This document shows, piece after piece, positions 60,001 to 64,000 of a stretch of DNA of 64,000 nucleotides. This DNA is from Straminergon stramineum (lineage: Eukaryota > Streptophyta > Bryopsida > Hypnales > Calliergonaceae), in contig OY987272.1 of the NCBI GenBank assembly GCA_963920665.1, positions 5,337,001 to 5,401,000 on the forward strand. The letters are read 5' to 3'. The notes under the pieces were generated by a model. It worked only from the letters and a program-made list of their open reading frames with translations, had not been told where the DNA came from and did no database searches. Positions within the stretch are counted from its first letter, which is position 1. The number at the start of each line of letters is the position of its first letter. Position numbers and translations under genes: made by a program.

Positions 60001-61443
60001 GTGAATTTCAAATGATGCAGGTAGACTTCGATCGGACATTGAATTAATCGCAAGCAATGTTGACAGAATGAAGTTATATGATGTGGTTATTGTTCGTTTG
60101 AGTGATTAAGTTTTTTTATTGGTTTGCTTGAGGCCTTGTCTATACGTTCTCTACTGCCAATCTTTTTGGTGTATTTGGTTCACCTCCGCACCTTATGCAT
60201 TGATAATTTGCGTTCTGAGGTTTGAAGTTACTGCAGTCCCACCTCAAAAGATAACGTCGAGTTTACGAATGTTAAAAATGTCATATATTAATCGTCATAC
60301 AATTTTGGTGCGTATGTCAATGTGCAGGGTAAGCTAGCAGACATGTACACGAAAATGCAAGCCTCAAGGTAAGAAAGAACTCCTGAATGTTGCACCAGGT
60401 CCACCGCAAACACGTTGATATTCTGTGTATAGGCATCCAGTTTGTTTTAATTGTAGGACCAGAGGCACAATCACTTCCAGTTTATTATACTATCTAGCAC
60501 GATACAATCTTTGTTCTCTATATATGTTCTTGTGTTGGTACTTTACTTATAATGCATCAGCTTCACAATTAAATAATTCACATTAAACATCTTAACTAGT
60601 GTGTACTATTCGTGGCGCATTAATTTAATTAGCTTGTGGATGTGGCAGGGCGTTTGTTTACTCCGTTGCCCGAATGTGTGACGCTGGCCACGCCGATAGG
60701 AAGGTACGCTATATTATGTTCGAATTGAATGAGTGTCTGAGGATCTGATAGGTTTTTTCTTTTCTCATTCTTTCACGTTTGATAATACCGAATTCTGCTT
60801 TTCTGCAACATAAACTTGATGCCTTAGGAAACTTGTTTACTTCAATATGAATGAATGGTTTTCTCTTCGTTTTCTAGGACACTGCGGCGGTGATACTTTT
60901 CGCAGCTGAGAATGCCACCCAGATGGCGCTCCAGGTACTTCTTCTCTAACTATTCTTCTCAATTCCAATGACCAACAGCTTTCCCACCAATGTTCCAGTT
61001 CATTGTTTATTTCAATTACTAGGAGACGCCCTATTTGTTTTGTATCGCTTTTTTCTCCTGGATTATAAATTATTTTAAGTAATTTAATGACTTCATGACA
61101 AAGAAGGCAGTCTTTTCTTCTCCTAGTAGTCATTACAAATAAAAATAAATTTTTAATCTAACCATTGCCAATTGTAATATGGCTAGGTTTTCTAACCTCT
61201 TGAGATGGTTTACTACTAGAGTTCGTATATTTTTGTTTAGTTAGGTGTTGGCATGGTAATCGATTGCTAAGTGATGGTTTGTTTTTGTGGCTCTAGGCAA
61301 TTCAGTGTTTGGGGGGAAATGGTTACGTGAACGAGTACCCAACTGGTCGTCTTCTTCGGGATGCAAAGCTGTATGAGATTGGAGCAGGTACCAGTGAAAT
61401 TCGGCGCATGCTAATTGGTCGTGAGCTCTTTAAGGAGGGTTGA
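57057..61443 (+). CDS. IVD: Isovaleryl-CoA dehydrogenase, mitochondrial
   Basis: FAD-dependent acyl-CoA dehydrogenase oxidising isovaleryl-CoA to 3-methylcrotonyl-CoA in leucine breakdown; in plants it feeds electrons to ETF and ubiquinone. I trace 16 exons: 57,057-57,155; 57,649-57,744; 57,927-58,010; 58,150-58,207; 58,348-58,472; 58,588-58,632; 58,779-58,827; 59,021-59,130; 59,299-59,375; 59,515-59,565; 59,690-59,754; 59,866-60,020; 60,328-60,368; 60,649-60,703; 60,878-60,934; 61,297-61,443. All junctions are GT-AG and in phase, giving 437 residues with an N-terminal presequence ([14 protein letters not shown]...). Diagnostic segments: [46 protein letters not shown], and [17 protein letters not shown] with the IVD-type catalytic Glu in DLER. 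The later site where medium-chain enzymes carry their Glu reads YEIGAGTSE, as in IVD. The usual NAGSDV reads NSGSDV. The gene looks complete. Confidence 0.95.
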
Positions 61444-64000
61444 TCAGTAACAGTTCTACTCTTTTCTCGCTCCAAAATTGAAGTGGATATGTTGTCCGCC
61501 ATGCGGGGTGCACATTGGATTTACAACATGTACAGATATTTACTCAGAGTCCTGAAGTTATGACTCTCGTTAGTCCAGTTTTTGAGTACAGAGCTCCAGA
61601 ATTTTTGGTTTCGCACAATAGACGTGAAGAGAATCTCTGCTTGTGAAACAGCTGCCATTGTTACCAGCAAAGGAATGTGCAGACATTTTGCTGAATGTTA
61701 ACTTCTGTCAACGAAACGCTTGGCAGGCAGCACAACATACCTTTAAACATTTTTGTGAATCGGTATGGCAATGAGAGACAAGTAAAGTAAAACCGAGAGG
61801 CTCTGTCAGTCTGTCCCAAATGTTGTTTTGATAGTAGTGAATGGCAATGAATGTTAAAAAATAATGAAACTTTAACATTAGATGAACACACAAATATAAT
61901 TATTGGAATATTCTATGATTTTTGAAGATTTTTGTTTTACTTTCTTATTCAAGTCATTTTTTGAGCCAAAAAAGTTACACTTTTTGAGGCCAGACCTACA
62001 TTGAGGGTCTAATATGGGGTTTTAAGGGGACCCATATTAATTATCCGACTATATAAATAACTATATAAATATCTACCTTTATTGTACATCAATAGTTATT
62101 GAAGTGTCTAGGGGATGTACATCATGTTTCAAACATCTACAGTTTTTCACAACAACTCCCTTTAATTTTTTGGTCCCCTTAATATCCCTATTCAGTGTAG
62201 TACCCTTTGAATTATAGAATATTTGCAAAGTCAAGTCTTCAAAATCTTTACTATATAAATGCCATATAAAGAACTAACATAAGAATCTTCTAAAAAACTG
62301 ATGAATGAAAAAATACATTTTTATATGCTGGGGATGTGTTGACGTTCATCCTTTGTTCAAAATTTGAACGGTGGTTCTGTAGAGGTTTAAAAACAACCAT
62401 TCCACGAAGTTATATTTTCAGATCAGTCTTCATGACCAAAAAATCACATTTTCAATGTGCACATGGGCTGTTAACACTGTCTTGACCCCTGTGTCGACCA
62501 ACCAGCAAGAGGGGACAACTAGAATGCCACTTGCAGCAACTTTCTCAACGAAAAAATGAGCATGAAAGTCCGGCACTTTGATGATATAAGAACACATCAA
62601 GGACCTCATAAAATCGTACTCCATACGTACTCAAAGAATTCAGTCCTTGGCATTTAATCTTTGTGTTAAAGATGTTGTACATAATGAAGAGTGCTTGATT
62701 TTCAAAGGGGTTGCACATCTTGAAACACATTTTTCAGTAAATTTTTCTCAAAAGGCAAGAAGAAAGTGCATCATTAGAATTTGGGGGCCTCTGATCTAGT
62801 ATTCTAATCTTGAAATAGTGGTCTTGAGTACATAATTCTTTGTGATATGTATTCTTGAGTCATAGGACACCTTTATAGTAGGGGCGACTTTGGAACACTT
62901 CCCCTCATACACTCTTTCAATGATGGAACACAAACACAACTTCTTGAACATGAAAGCTAGGGTATTTTTTTCTATACTACTACTCTATAGGGAACAAGCA
63001 ATTGCACCGCAACAACATTTATCCCTATAGCGCTAGCTCAATATACAAGTAAGATTCTACTCAAATGTCCACTCCTATAGCTTTTGTCAATACAAAGCCT
63101 CCTCCACTTTCAACTAGAGGCTATAAGGTGAAGTTTCTATTCAATTGTTGTCAATGATTTTTGACAACAACCCTTTAACACCTGAATCCTTTTTTGAACT
63201 TTTGCACATTACTACTTACGTCTTTGTACAAATATTTTATTTATCCCAATTACATCAATTTGATTATAAGGGTTGTGTGGCTTTTTAAAGATTCAATCAT
63301 TACATTGGATGAATGAGAAGTTTTTAGGTAGAACCTCACCCTAAAACACTCTATTCATAATTCTAAATATGGACTTCAGAGCGCTTAGGAGTTCAAAGAA
63401 GACTAATATACATGGGAGGTAAAAAGATTAAATAATCCGAAGTTCAAGAATATTACGAAAGCTCCTCGTTTCTATCAAATTTCAAGAAAATTATTTGTGA
63501 GAGGCTTTGTACCTATAGCACTTTCTTGCATTGTCAAGTAAGATCCTACTCAAACTTTCCTATATATAGCTCTAGACTTGTCAATGTAAAATATACTTCC
63601 CTTTGGTTTAGAATAAATATAATAAAATAATATCATAGAAGGAAAGTAATTGATCATCTCATGAAATCATTATTTAACACCACAACATTGCCAAGAATAA
63701 AAAGTGTTCAATGAATGACTTTCAAGATTCTTCTAAAAAGTAACAAAGAATGGAACTATACATCCACTCCTCCAATCATTTTTTGGTTGACTACCGTACT
63801 TCACCAATGAGGTAAGTATTGTGAGCTTGTGACCCTTTGGTCATTGCATACATTTAAACTAATTGGTTTCACATTTTTGTTGTTGTAGTAGAGTGACAAA
63901 CTAGAGAGTTTTTCACATTAGTTCATTTTTAGTTAAAAAATCACATATTATAGTTGGTCAAAGCATAAGCATGCAGCTTCTCATTGTTGTCCCTACAAGA
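61444..64000. other. 3' flank of IVD and AT-rich gene-free DNA
   Basis: The first 400 bp are the probable 3' untranslated region and terminator of IVD. Beyond that no gene is seen. TTAAGGGGACC (62,022-62,032) is inverted at 62,172-62,182, possibly the ends of a small element. A direct imperfect repeat is visible between about 63,047 and 63,535 (CAAGTAAGAT(T/C)CTACTCAAA followed by CCTATA.GCT and GTCAAT). Confidence 0.55.

Noticed and set aside
1..64000. CRISPR arrays, bacterial operons, riboswitches, rRNA operons, LTR retrotransposons
   Set aside because: No regularly spaced repeats, no ribosome-binding-site gene strings and no rRNA sequence; I saw no paired LTRs or reverse transcriptase motif, though old LTR remnants could be missed without alignment tools.

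Overview
The window is nuclear DNA of a land plant. The evidence is spliced genes with GT-AG introns, a TIR-NB-ARC-LRR immune receptor, a plant-type mitochondrial F1-ATPase delta subunit, telo-box promoter motifs and plant-style DNA transposons. The TIR wording (KVFLSHSGAQKGFVEQL) reminds me of non-seed-plant receptors, so a moss, other bryophyte or fern is my guess; the sequence does not settle it. Gene density is low: four recognisable intact or near-intact genes, one pseudogene and one gene fragment in 64 kb, separated by AT-rich repeat-filled DNA.

Layout. 0-13.5 kb: gene-free DNA with three copies (one truncated) of a repeat block called here block A. 14.5-16.5 kb: a less AT-rich island with a BolA-like C-terminal fragment on the minus strand. 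16.5-24.7 kb: block B1, holding TNL1, a four-exon (or more) TIR-NB-LRR gene, plus strand. 25-31 kb: block A2. 34.6-45.3 kb: block B2, a second copy of the receptor locus in which the gene (TNL2) is a pseudogene. 46.9-47.7 kb: ribosomal protein eL24, minus strand. 52.4-54.6 kb: mitochondrial ATP synthase delta subunit, plus strand, two coding exons. 57.0-61.5 kb: isovaleryl-CoA dehydrogenase, plus strand, 16 exons. 61.5-64 kb: AT-rich, no gene.

The 0-45 kb half is a tandem A-B-A-B resistance-gene cluster. Because each block exists at least twice, one copy acts as the empty site for insertions in the other. This exposes several DNA transposons: two CACTA-like elements with 3-bp target duplications, a Stowaway-type element with TA, elements flanked by TTAA with termini starting CCCTAAA, and two other short inverted-repeat elements. 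The right-hand 17 kb is a conserved housekeeping region: translation (eL24), oxidative phosphorylation (ATP synthase delta) and leucine catabolism in mitochondria (IVD). These genes are separate transcription units with no sign of being co-ordinated.

I see no novel multi-gene system. The points most worth following are: the TNL1 TIR exon can be translated through its first intron into a TIR-only protein with a hydrophobic tail; the receptor has an altered Walker B motif (IDNV); a family of TTAA-flanked elements resembles piggyBac termini; and there is an orphan BolA-like segment.
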